Source: an uncultured Lachnospiraceae bacterium (GTDB taxonomy: Bacteria; Bacillota; Clostridia; Lachnospirales; Lachnospiraceae). From it: DNA of 64,000 nt. A model generated the notes under the pieces. That model was not told the DNA's origin and did no database searches. It saw only the letters and a program-made list of their open reading frames with translations. The DNA is taken from positions 1-64,000 of the forward strand of contig CAJTUA010000011.1 of assembly GCA_910579615.1 (NCBI GenBank), read 5' to 3'. Positions 7,593 through 15,160 of this stretch are shown in pieces. How positions within the stretch are numbered: the stretch's first letter is position 1; the number at the start of each line of letters is the position of its first letter. Both the position numbers and the translations under genes were made by a program.

Positions 7593-9424
7593 TCCAAGTA
7601 CCCTTCTCCACACGAATAGAGCTTTCCAAAATACCCTTTCATAAAATCACACATCGCCACATCCTCTGCCTCCCTCGCGGATGCCCATGCCAGTTTCGCC
7701 CACCGGAAAGCAGCCTCATCGCTTTCCGGTGGCTTATTCTTCTCACGCAGCCCCAATTTTTTCTCCTCCACCTGAAACCGCAGGAACAGTATCCTATTCC
7801 ACGGCAAGCCCCAGTCCTGAAACGCCCTCTGCCGGATTGCCAGGGTTATGTACTGCTCTGCACGCCGGATATCCCCGTTCCTAAGATACCCCCTCGCGGT
7901 GCAATAGAGAAGTTTCGAGTAAAAATCCACCGACCTTGTCTGTTCCACCGCCCCAAAATTTCTATGCAGCTGTCTTTTTAACAGTGGCAGCAGTTGTTCA
8001 ATCTCCTGCCCCTCACAATCCCAGGCAAGCGACTCCAGCACTTCTTTCTCATACGTTGTCAGCCAGCACGAAAATCCTTTTTCCCGGTTATCAGGCGGCA
8101 TTGTCCAGTCAAGCATTTCCCAGAACTGCGCATTCCGTTCCTCGCGGGAAATTTCCCCCGCCAAAAGACGCAGTTCCGCTCCCCAATATTTTTTGAACTG
8201 GCGGTTTGTGAGTTCTTCCATATCTATTTTTCCTGCCAGTTCTCCGTACCGAAGCTGTGCATTTTTGACATCTTTTTTGTCGAATGCCTGCAGCATTTCC
8301 TCATATTTCCGGTAATCCCCATACTCACTTGCTACGATACCGCCATCATATTTCAGATAGGACATCCCAAGCTCCTCAAATAAGCCCTTCCAGACCCTTT
8401 TTTGCGGTTTTGAACCATTCTTTTCCTGACGCTCCAATGTCCGTGTGTCACACACATTCCCAACCATTTTTTCCCTTGTCCTGCCCTGCAGCATCCGTCG
8501 CTCCCTTAGCATGACATTGACCGAGCCGAGATACGGCTCCAAATAGACTGGATAATAATTTTCCCACAGATACGCTCTGTCTTCCCCAAACATCTCCTTT
8601 AAGCAGCGCAGGTATTCCCTCTCCTGTTCTGTAACCGGGATGCCTAACCCCTCCCGGACACGAAACTCCAGTTCCCGCAGCATGATATACATTACATTCT
8701 GGATTTTCGAATAGCGCAGCAATTCCAACGCCTGGACTATCCGCGGCAATGCCTGTGCATACTTTCCTTCCTTTGCCTGCAAACTCGCCAGGTGGTAGGC
8801 CGTCAGCGGATATAGCTTCTGCCTGTCCGCCCTTTCCCTCTTCTCGCGCTCAAACCGCCTAAGCAGCGCCTCGTACCAACGAACTGCCTCTTCCTTTTCC
8901 CCGGTCTGTTCAAGTAGTATTGCATACCGTTGCAGCAAAAACAATTCCAACAGATGGAACACCCGTATTTTTAAAAGTTCCCGTGAAAGCTCCCTTTTCT
9001 TAAGCGTTTCGAAAAGTCCGGAAAGAACCATTTTTTTCTGTTCCCCCAACGGTGCATTTTTTCTGCGCAGCAGCTCCGCCCGCATCAGGGCAAGGAACTG
9101 GCGGTGCAGCTTATCTTTTGTTCCTTTCATATTTTGGTATTTCACAATCGCATACTCTGCCACCCCAATCTTTCCCCTTACGAAAGAAACCTGCATCCAT
9201 GTGCGCTGTTTTGCAAGTTCGTCCTCCTCATCACCCAGCCGGATGTAATATTTGTCCGCAGTTTTCCCAAGGCGCTGCAGCAATGCATCCGCGCACAGTT
9301 TTTCCGGTTCGCATTTCCCAGTTTCATAGTTTCTCAAAGCAGTCTCACTGCAAATCCCCTCCGCGAGCTGCTTCCTGCTAAGCCCCTGTGCAATTCTTAA
9401 AGCCATCAATGGTATCCCAAACAT
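7589..9424 (-). CDS. HTH/TPR regulator with two HTH domains, RRNPP-like
   Basis: Predicted cytoplasmic peptide-responsive transcription regulator of 611 residues, about twice the size of Rgg or PlcR. An N-terminal XRE-type HTH (about 5-55, LSRKQLAEGICSETALRNYE) precedes helical repeats of TPR type (about 85-260). A second HTH-like module (about 300-355, GRTREKMVGNVCDTRTLERQE) is followed by more helical repeats (about 365-570). Family knowledge: such proteins bind imported oligopeptides through the TPR. GGAG lies 7 bases before the ATG. It has its own promoter (9481-9509). It converges on the short peptide gene at 7416, its likely partner. Confidence 0.82.
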   Translation of the reverse strand: MFGIPLMALRIAQGLSRKQLAEGICSETALRNYETGKCEPEKLCADALLQRLGKTADKYYIRLGDEEDELAKQRTWMQVSFVRGKIGVAEYAIVKYQNMKGTKDKLHRQFLALMRAELLRRKNAPLGEQKKMVLSGLFETLKKRELSRELLKIRVFHLLELFLLQRYAILLEQTGEKEEAVRWYEALLRRFEREKRERADRQKLYPLTAYHLASLQAKEGKYAQALPRIVQALELLRYSKIQNVMYIMLRELEFRVREGLGIPVTEQEREYLRCLKEMFGEDRAYLWENYYPVYLEPYLGSVNVMLRERRMLQGRTREKMVGNVCDTRTLERQEKNGSKPQKRVWKGLFEELGMSYLKYDGGIVASEYGDYRKYEEMLQAFDKKDVKNAQLRYGELAGKIDMEELTNRQFKKYWGAELRLLAGEISREERNAQFWEMLDWTMPPDNREKGFSCWLTTYEKEVLESLAWDCEGQEIEQLLPLLKRQLHRNFGAVEQTRSVDFYSKLLYCTARGYLRNGDIRRAEQYITLAIRQRAFQDWGLPWNRILFLRFQVEEKKLGLREKNKPPESDEAAFRWAKLAWASAREAEDVAMCDFMKGYFGKLYSCGEGYLD

Positions 9425-9480
9425 AAATTTTCTCCATTCTGTTTCTTATTCTTGTGCATTTTGTAGATTCTTTGCCTGTT

Positions 9481-9509
9481 ATTATAATTTGTTTTTCTAC
9501 ACTTGTCCA
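9481..9509 (-). promoter_or_regulatory. Promoter of the HTH/TPR regulator
   Basis: TGGACA, 17 bases, TATAAT on the minus strand, 57 bases before the start codon. Only one mismatch to the SigA consensus. Confidence 0.75.
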
Positions 9510-9814
9510 GATTACTTTTAAAAAAATATACAGAATATATCATCCGAATCTGTTTTATCCCCGTGAATCCATATCGGTATCCGAATTCGGATTGTGGAGG
9601 TCTATCCAAACTTTGTCCGTATTATGAAAGAAGCGGAAGAATGTATAGGAATAATTTTTTCTATCTGCTTCTATTATATAATAGCAAATATATCAATACT
9701 TGTTACATCTAAAAGCCTTCTTTGCTACAATTGAACAGGAACAATAATTCCCCTACTACCTACCAAGCGGGGCGCTTGCTGCAAAGCAGTTAACATCTAT
9801 CCGCACCTCTGCAA
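9510..9814. other. Gap without recognisable gene
   Basis: AT-rich stretch upstream of the regulator promoter. Short open frames here have no ribosome-binding site or coding character. Nothing further is supported. Confidence 0.6.
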
Positions 9815-9886
9815 ACAAAAAACGGGCATCAAAGCTTTATCAAAAAAGCTCCGATGTCCGTCACATTTCAGCAGCCAACACGGGGT
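9815..9886 (-). repeat. Decayed copy of tRNA-Glu tail and terminator
   Basis: On the minus strand ACCCCGTGTTGGCTGCT (near 9871-9886) resembles the real tRNA end CCCCTACTGGCTGCT. It is followed by GACGGACATC and a 12-bp imperfect stem with the loop TTTGATA, then CCCGTTTTTTG. The same order (tail, GGACATC, stem with TTGATA loop, T-run) follows the intact tRNA at 9950-10010. This looks like a degenerate tandem duplicate of the tRNA 3' end plus terminator. Confidence 0.5.
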
Positions 9887-9949
9887 AAAACCAAGCCGGA
9901 ACTTCCCCCGTCCAGTGTCGCGTGCAATGGATTTCCATCCGCGACCCGC

Positions 9950-9990
9950 GCATAAAACAAAACATCCAAGTTTATCAAAAACTTGGATGT
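9950..9990 (-). terminator. Terminator of the second tRNA-Glu
   Basis: ACATCCAAGTTT and AAACTTGGATGT form a perfect stem with a short loop on the minus strand, followed by TTTGTTTTAT. It begins 15 bases after the tRNA end. Confidence 0.8.
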
Positions 9991-10004
9991 CCATCTTAAA
10001 AGAG

Positions 10005-10076
10005 CAGCCAGTAGGGGAATCGAACCCCTGTTTTCGCCGTGAGAGGGCGACGTCTTAGCCGCTTGACCAACTGGCC
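10005..10076 (-). tRNA. tRNA-Glu (anticodon CTC), copy 2
   Basis: Same 72-nt sequence and cloverleaf as the copy at 2192-2263, with anticodon CTC in loop CTCTCAC. Both copies keep promoter and terminator, so both may be expressed. The duplicated units bracket the AT-rich accessory block 2400-9509. Confidence 0.95.
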
Positions 10077-10089
10077 TCACTGCCCTATT

Positions 10090-10118
10090 ATAATATCACA
10101 GCCTTGAAAAAAATGCAA
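10090..10118 (-). promoter_or_regulatory. Promoter of tRNA-Glu copy 2
   Basis: TTGCAT, 17 bases, TATTAT on the minus strand. The -35 block matches that of copy 1. Confidence 0.65.
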
Positions 10119-10163
10119 GTGTTTTTTTCAATTTTTTTCATTTTTTCAATAATGAATCAGAGC

Positions 10164-10907
10164 TTACGCCCATTTCGCGCTTCCCTGCGTAAACAAAAAC
10201 GTTCCCACCCCGACCGCAATGGTCAGGTTCAGCGAATCGACATCCGGCGACTGCGGGATGATAACGCTCGTTCCCACATCCAGATACGAATCATCAAGCC
10301 CCGCCGCCTCGTTCCCGAACACAAGGGAAAAAAGCTTTGGCTTCGGGCAGTCTGTAACCGTAAGCTGCTTTTGCCCGTTCAGCATAAAAGTGAAGACCTC
10401 ATGGTTTGTGTTCTGCGCGCGGTACGCCGTAAAACTGTCAAAATACTGATGCCGCAGCCGGAAAAGTGCCCCCATTGAGGAGCGCACCACCTTCGGGTGG
10501 AACACATCGGCGGCTGGGGCAATCAGCGCGATATCGTAAATGCCAAACCCGGCCGCCGTGCGCAGGATTGTCCCAAGGTTTCCCATATTGGAGGGATTGA
10601 CCAGGACAATCTGGGACTTATCCGGGGCAAGCTTCTGCTCATATTTTTCGAAAACCCCGATAACGAAAACGTTTTCTTTGTCACTCAAACGTGCAATCTG
10701 CTTGTCCGCCGTGCGCAGTGGAATGTGCTTTTCCCTGCACAATGCCACGAGATTTTCCGTATCCGTAAAGGAGGAATGTACATAAACCTCCCGCACCTTC
10801 GCCACATTGCTTTTTATCAGCTCAATCGTCGGAAACGCCCCGAGCGTATATGAATAATCCGCGGACTTTTTGTAGGGCTTCACTGGCTCCCTGCTCTGTC
10901 CCTCCAT
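10164..10907 (-). CDS. TrmH/SpoU-family RNA 2'-O-methyltransferase
   Basis: Predicted SAM-dependent 2'-O-methyltransferase acting on rRNA or tRNA, 247 residues. The knotted SPOUT domain carries the three usual motifs: NPSNMGNLGTILRTAAGFG (motif 1), FSLVFGNEAAGLDD (motif 2) and VIIPQSPDVDSLNLTIAVGV (motif 3, with unusual PDVDSLN instead of the common PVESLN). The N-terminal region looks like an L30e-type RNA-binding domain. GGAGGGG precedes the ATG. The exact target nucleotide is not predictable. Confidence 0.85.
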   Translation of the reverse strand: MEGQSREPVKPYKKSADYSYTLGAFPTIELIKSNVAKVREVYVHSSFTDTENLVALCREKHIPLRTADKQIARLSDKENVFVIGVFEKYEQKLAPDKSQIVLVNPSNMGNLGTILRTAAGFGIYDIALIAPAADVFHPKVVRSSMGALFRLRHQYFDSFTAYRAQNTNHEVFTFMLNGQKQLTVTDCPKPKLFSLVFGNEAAGLDDSYLDVGTSVIIPQSPDVDSLNLTIAVGVGTFLFTQGSAKWA

Positions 10908-10925
10908 GCTTTCCCCTCCAAATCT

Positions 10926-11405
10926 TTAAATATCCCCCAACAATTCTTCCCTGTGTTTTTCTAATATGTCTACATAAAAATTCCATATGGTTTCATCATT
11001 TTCGTCAATCCAGTTATCCGGAAGGAGAGGTATCATTTCGTCCGGATATCGGTGGCCGCAATCCACCGCAGCAGCAGCATAAGGTTTTTCTATTTCATGA
11101 TACCCGTTTTCCCGCAGGTAGCCCGCAACCCGGAGAATCGTCTTATAATCCGAATCAGCGTAATCATTTTCATAATATGGCTGTGAATATTCATGAAGCG
11201 TCTCGAACTGCCAGTTAAAAATCTGGACGAACGCTTCTGCCCAGGACGGCATGGAATCTTCGTATTTTTCTACAATATAATAATCATAGAAATCGGTTAA
11301 TACATCCATCTCCGAATCAACCGAACCGCACCCCGAATATGCATTTCCGATTTCGCCTCTGTCCTGTATCTTTTTCAAACCTTCATATAATGCTTCTACG
11401 CCCAT
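10926..11405 (-). CDS. Hypothetical acidic protein
   Basis: Soluble, acidic protein of 159 residues rich in Trp and Tyr (YDYYIVEKYEDSMPSWAEAF). It resembles small DUF4375/SMI1-type immunity-like proteins in composition, but I cannot assign a family. GGAGGGGAGGGA lies upstream of the ATG. It is followed by the TrmH-type gene 19 bases on and may share its transcript. Confidence 0.65.
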   Translation of the reverse strand: MGVEALYEGLKKIQDRGEIGNAYSGCGSVDSEMDVLTDFYDYYIVEKYEDSMPSWAEAFVQIFNWQFETLHEYSQPYYENDYADSDYKTILRVAGYLRENGYHEIEKPYAAAAVDCGHRYPDEMIPLLPDNWIDENDETIWNFYVDILEKHREELLGDI

Positions 11406-11434
11406 TTCCTATCCCTCCCCTCCAATATGGGAAA

Positions 11435-11487
11435 GGGGAACTGCAAACAACAGTCTCCAAACCGAAGCCCTTCCATTTGCAGTCCCC
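11435..11487 (-). terminator. Hairpin ending the biotin/sodium-pump operon
   Basis: GGGGACTGCAAA pairs with TTTGCAGTTCCCC across a long loop. It lies 20 bases after the last gene of the operon on the minus strand. The following U-tract is short, so termination may be partial. Confidence 0.45.
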
Positions 11488-11506
11488 ATTTTACCATAAA
11501 AACTAT

Positions 11507-12919
11507 TTATACCGGATATGCCTTATTTTCCGTATCCGCCGCGGTCACATCCACCTTTTCCTGCTGCGCCTGGCGGTATTTGAAGAATTCTGTCGCTACC
11601 TGCGGGAACAATGCGTAGGACAAAACATCCTCATCCTGCTGTTTCCACTGTGCAATCTCCTTCTCATACTCCGCAAGCTGCGGCTTGAGCAAGTCTGCCG
11701 GACGGCAGGTAATCGGCTTCGTATCGCCGATGCACTTCTTCTGAACCTCCGGGTTAAACGGCTTTACGGTCTCACCGAACTCGCCGGAAAGCACTTTCTT
11801 TGATTCCTTCGTCACCATCTTGTAGCGCTCACCCTGCAACACGTTAAGTACCGCCTGTGTGCCGACAATCTGGGAGGACGGCGTAACGAGCGGCGGCTCG
11901 CCGAAGTCTTTGCGCACCCTCGGGATTTCCTCAAGCACCTGATAATATTTGTCCTCCGCATGTGCTTCCTTCAACTGCGATACGAGGTTGGAAAGCATAC
12001 CGCCCGGAACCTGATACAGCAATGTCTTGATATTTACGCCCATTACCTTCGGGTTCAAAAGTCCGGTTTTTAATGCATCCTCCTGCATCGGGCGGAAATA
12101 ATCCGCAATCTCCGCAAGCAGATTCTGGTCAAGCCCGGTATCGTACTCGGTGCCGCGGAAGGTCTCCACCATAACCTCGGTCGCTGGCTGGCTTGTGCCC
12201 ATTGCAAACGGCGACATTGCCGTATCGATAATGTCCGCGCCCGCCTCAACCGATTTTAAGTAGGTCATGGCAGCAACACCGGAAGTATAGTGCGTATGCA
12301 TCTCGATTGGCAGCTTTGTGCCTGCTTTCAGGGCTTCCACCAGCTTCGTTGCCTCATACGGAACCAAAAGTCCCGCCATATCCTTGATGCAGAGGGAATC
12401 CGCGCCCATCTCCTCGATTTTCTTTGCCATGTCCGTCCAGTATTCGAGCGTGTAGGCATCCCCCAAAGTATAGGAAAGTGCAATCTGTACATGCCCTTTC
12501 TCCTTGTTTGCCGCCTTTACCGCGGTCTGCAGGTTCCGCAGGTCGTTAAAGCAGTCGAAAATACGGATGATGTCAATGCCGTTCGCAATCGACTTCTGCA
12601 CGAAATATTCTACAACGTCATCTGCATAATGGTTATAACCCAGGATATTCTGTCCGCGGAAAAGCATCTGCAGCTTTGTGTTCTTAAAGCCGGCGCGGAG
12701 CTTGCGAAGCCTCTCCCACGGGTCTTCCTTTAAGAAACGCAAGGATGCATCGAAGGTCGCACCGCCCCAGCACTCTACCGCATAGTAGCCGACTTTGTCC
12801 ATCTTGTCTACAATCGGCAGCATCTGCTCGGTGGACATTCTCGTCGCAATCAGGGACTGATGGGCATCGCGCAAAACAGTCTCTGTAATTTTTAAAGGTT
12901 TTTTCACCTGTTCAGCCAT
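11507..12919 (-). CDS. Oxaloacetate decarboxylase alpha / pyruvate carboxyltransferase-type subunit
   Basis: Biotin-dependent carboxyltransferase moving CO2 between oxaloacetate/pyruvate and carboxybiotin, 470 residues. The TIM barrel has ETVLRDAHQSLIATRM at the N-terminus, the catalytic Lys in LCIKDMAGLL and the metal His pair in EMHTHYTSG; the PYC_OADA domain follows (about 300-450). It ends without a biotin-binding domain, which is encoded separately at 14236. ATG at 12919 is chosen for AGGAGG 7 bases upstream. It is last in a five-gene cluster and is separated from oadB-like by a palindromic repeat. Confidence 0.9.
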   Translation of the reverse strand: MAEQVKKPLKITETVLRDAHQSLIATRMSTEQMLPIVDKMDKVGYYAVECWGGATFDASLRFLKEDPWERLRKLRAGFKNTKLQMLFRGQNILGYNHYADDVVEYFVQKSIANGIDIIRIFDCFNDLRNLQTAVKAANKEKGHVQIALSYTLGDAYTLEYWTDMAKKIEEMGADSLCIKDMAGLLVPYEATKLVEALKAGTKLPIEMHTHYTSGVAAMTYLKSVEAGADIIDTAMSPFAMGTSQPATEVMVETFRGTEYDTGLDQNLLAEIADYFRPMQEDALKTGLLNPKVMGVNIKTLLYQVPGGMLSNLVSQLKEAHAEDKYYQVLEEIPRVRKDFGEPPLVTPSSQIVGTQAVLNVLQGERYKMVTKESKKVLSGEFGETVKPFNPEVQKKCIGDTKPITCRPADLLKPQLAEYEKEIAQWKQQDEDVLSYALFPQVATEFFKYRQAQQEKVDVTAADTENKAYPV

Positions 12920-12933
12920 TTTTATGCCTCCTA

Positions 12934-13040
12934 TTTTAAGTTCCGCATATCCCCCTCCCAGACACTTCTCATAACAGTGAAATTTTTTCTCCGCTTCTCT
13001 CTGAAAAAATTTCACCAAAGTACCATCGGGGCTACGCGGA
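12934..13040. repeat. Structured repeat element, copy 1
   Basis: Nested dyads: inner GTGAAATTTTTTC / GAAAAAATTTCAC (perfect, 13 bp) and outer TCCGCatatCCCC / GGGGctacGCGGA. Read on the minus strand it ends GCGGAACTTAAAAT right before the ribosome-binding site of the gene starting at 12919. Related copies are at 23982 and 39730. Confidence 0.7.
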
Positions 13041-13046
13041 TTATAT

Positions 13047-14204
13047 TTATACTCCAAAAATCGCCATGAACACACCGGCAGCAACCGCTGTTCCGATAAC
13101 ACCAGCTACGTTCGGACCCATCGCATGCATGAGAAGGAAGTTCGTCGGGTCAGCCTCCGAGCCCACCTTCTGCGACACGCGCGCTGCCATCGGCACCGCT
13201 GATACACCCGCTGAACCAATCAGCGGATTTACCTTTCCGTGGGTTGCCTTGCACATAATCTTTCCGAACAGCACGCCTGCCGCCGTACCAAGCGCAAACG
13301 CAATCAGACCGAGTGCCACAATCTTCAAAGTATCCCACTTTAAGAATGCCTCCGCACTTGTCGTCGCACCAACCGAAGTTCCAAGCAGGATAACAACAAT
13401 GTACATCAACGCATTCGAAGCCGTTTCTGTCAGCTGCTTTACCACACCGCTCTCGCGGAAGAGGTTTCCGAGCATCAGCATACCGACAAGCGGAGCTGTG
13501 GACGGAAGGATAAGAACAACAACCACTGTTACAATAATCGGGAACAGGATTCTTTCAAGCTTTGATACCGGACGCAGCTGCTCCATCTTAATTTTGCGCT
13601 CCTGCTCCGTCGTCAAAAGCTTCATGATTGGCGGCTGGATAATCGGCACAAGCGACATGTAAGAATATGCTGCGACCGCAATCGGTCCCATATATTCGGT
13701 CTGTCCTAATTTCCCGGCAAGGAAAATCGAGGTCGGGCCGTCCGCACCACCGATGATGGAAATCGCCGCCGCCGCCTTGTCAGGAAAGCCCATCAGAATC
13801 GCCATCAGGTACGCGCCAAAAATACCAATCTGTGCCGCCGCACCGAGCAGAAAGCTCATCGGGTTCGCAATCAGCGGACCAAAGTCCGTCATCGCACCGA
13901 CACCCATGAAAATCAGGGATGGCAGGATACTCCACTCATCCATCAGGTAAAAGTAATGGAGCAATCCACCCGCATGGGACTGTCCGGCCGCATCCACATA
14001 AGGAGCCGCCATAATATCCGGATACATATTTACCAACAGCATACCAAACGAGATTGGAACCAGCAAAAGTGGCTCATATCCCTTTTTGATTGCCAGATAC
14101 AGGAAAAACAACGCCACAAAAATCATCAGCACATTGCCCCAGGAAAGTGAGGCAAAGGCGGTCTGCTTGGCGAGGTTTTCCAATGTTTCAATTACATAAC
14201 CCAT
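13047..14204 (-). CDS. Sodium-pumping decarboxylase beta subunit (OadB/GcdB/MmdB family)
   Basis: Integral membrane protein of 385 residues, about 10 helices, which decarboxylates carboxybiotin and exports Na+. The signature GGADGPTSIF contains the conserved Asp; PNVAGVIGTAVAAG near the C-terminus is also typical. The family is the pump shared by oxaloacetate, glutaconyl-CoA and methylmalonyl-CoA decarboxylases. It sits between the biotin carrier gene (31 bases away) and the alpha-type subunit. Ribosome-binding site GGAGGTAACG precedes the ATG. Confidence 0.93.
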   Translation of the reverse strand: MGYVIETLENLAKQTAFASLSWGNVLMIFVALFFLYLAIKKGYEPLLLVPISFGMLLVNMYPDIMAAPYVDAAGQSHAGGLLHYFYLMDEWSILPSLIFMGVGAMTDFGPLIANPMSFLLGAAAQIGIFGAYLMAILMGFPDKAAAAISIIGGADGPTSIFLAGKLGQTEYMGPIAVAAYSYMSLVPIIQPPIMKLLTTEQERKIKMEQLRPVSKLERILFPIIVTVVVVLILPSTAPLVGMLMLGNLFRESGVVKQLTETASNALMYIVVILLGTSVGATTSAEAFLKWDTLKIVALGLIAFALGTAAGVLFGKIMCKATHGKVNPLIGSAGVSAVPMAARVSQKVGSEADPTNFLLMHAMGPNVAGVIGTAVAAGVFMAIFGV

Positions 14205-14235
14205 TTCGTTACCTCCACGAAAATATTGTAAATCC

Positions 14236-14613
14236 TTAGTTCAGGGTTGCCAAAACCTCGCCGGCTTCCACGCTCGCGCCTACGGAAGTATTGATGCTTG
14301 CAACCGTGCCGTCCTGCGGAGCAACGATTTCATTTTCCATCTTCATCGCTTCAAGCACTAAAATAGCCTCGCCCTTCTTCACTGCCTTTCCTGCATCTGC
14401 CTTGATTGCAAGGATTTTGCCAGGCATCGGAGCGGTAATCTTTACACTGCCCTGTGCACCCGTCGCTGCCGCTTTTGGTGCCGGAGCTGCCGCCTTTGGC
14501 GCTGCTTTCGGGGCAGCCTTTGGTGCCGCCGCTACCGCAGCTGCGCCTTCTGCTGCTTCCTCAACGGTCACATCATATACATTGCCATTCACTGTGATTG
14601 TATAATTCTTCAT
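14236..14613 (-). CDS. Biotin carrier protein of the decarboxylase complex
   Basis: Biotinyl carrier of 125 residues. The N-terminal segment (1-25) is linked by an Ala/Pro/Lys-rich flexible hinge (about 28-52) to a biotinyl domain with the biotinylation site EAMKMEN. Biotin on the Lys shuttles CO2 between the carboxyltransferase subunits and the membrane pump. Free-standing carriers like this occur in methylmalonyl-CoA decarboxylase and in transcarboxylase (1.3S). Confidence 0.93.
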   Translation of the reverse strand: MKNYTITVNGNVYDVTVEEAAEGAAAVAAAPKAAPKAAPKAAAPAPKAAATGAQGSVKITAPMPGKILAIKADAGKAVKKGEAILVLEAMKMENEIVAPQDGTVASINTSVGASVEAGEVLATLN

Positions 14614-14692
14614 TTTTTGTCCTCCATTCTTCCGCTGATACGCGGTCTTTCAAATTCATATCAATTTTTTGCATTTCTATTTTTCTGGCATA

Positions 14693-15145
14693 TCACGCAT
14701 TCTGCCATTTCGCTTTCCCCGCCTTGCGGATGCTCCTGACAACAAGACCGTCCACAGGTACATCATTCCCCTGTGCTTCCTCGTAAGCGTGGATTGCCGC
14801 AGTGATTACCGCTACCAACTCAAGGTCATCCGAAAGCTCTTCCTCGGCTGCCTCCTCTTGTACCGGTGCCGCAACAGCCTCCTGCACCGGCGCCGCTGCC
14901 GCTTTTTTTGCCGCGCGGTTCGCCTCAAATTTGTTGATATACTTAAACAGCGCGATAATCCGCGATATCAGCAACAATACGAGGAATACAATCACGATGC
15001 CCATCACGGTATTTAAAAGCGCCGTCAACATCGTATCGCCGAAGCTTTTCTTTTCTTCTGTCGCCGCCATCGCTACGAGCGGGCTCGCAAGAAATGCACC
15101 CAAAATGCCACCTGCAGCCCCCGCCATCTTCTTGATATTCTTCAT
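14693..15145 (-). CDS. OadG-family small membrane subunit
   Basis: Single-span membrane subunit of 150 residues: signal-anchor-like N-terminus, one hydrophobic helix (about 40-63, MGIVIVFLVLLLISRIIALF), then an Ala/Glu-rich cytosolic stretch. The C-terminal end VVRSIRKAGKAKW is typical of OadG/MmdD-type assembly subunits. It holds carboxyltransferase, carrier and pump together. It lies 15 bases after the carboxyltransferase gene. Confidence 0.85.
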   Translation of the reverse strand: MKNIKKMAGAAGGILGAFLASPLVAMAATEEKKSFGDTMLTALLNTVMGIVIVFLVLLLISRIIALFKYINKFEANRAAKKAAAAPVQEAVAAPVQEEAAEEELSDDLELVAVITAAIHAYEEAQGNDVPVDGLVVRSIRKAGKAKWQNA

Positions 15146-15160
15146 AAATGCATCACCTCA

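Noticed and set aside
9503..9712. Plus-strand 69-residue frame
   Set aside because: No ribosome-binding site, overlaps the regulator promoter and is AT-rich noise.
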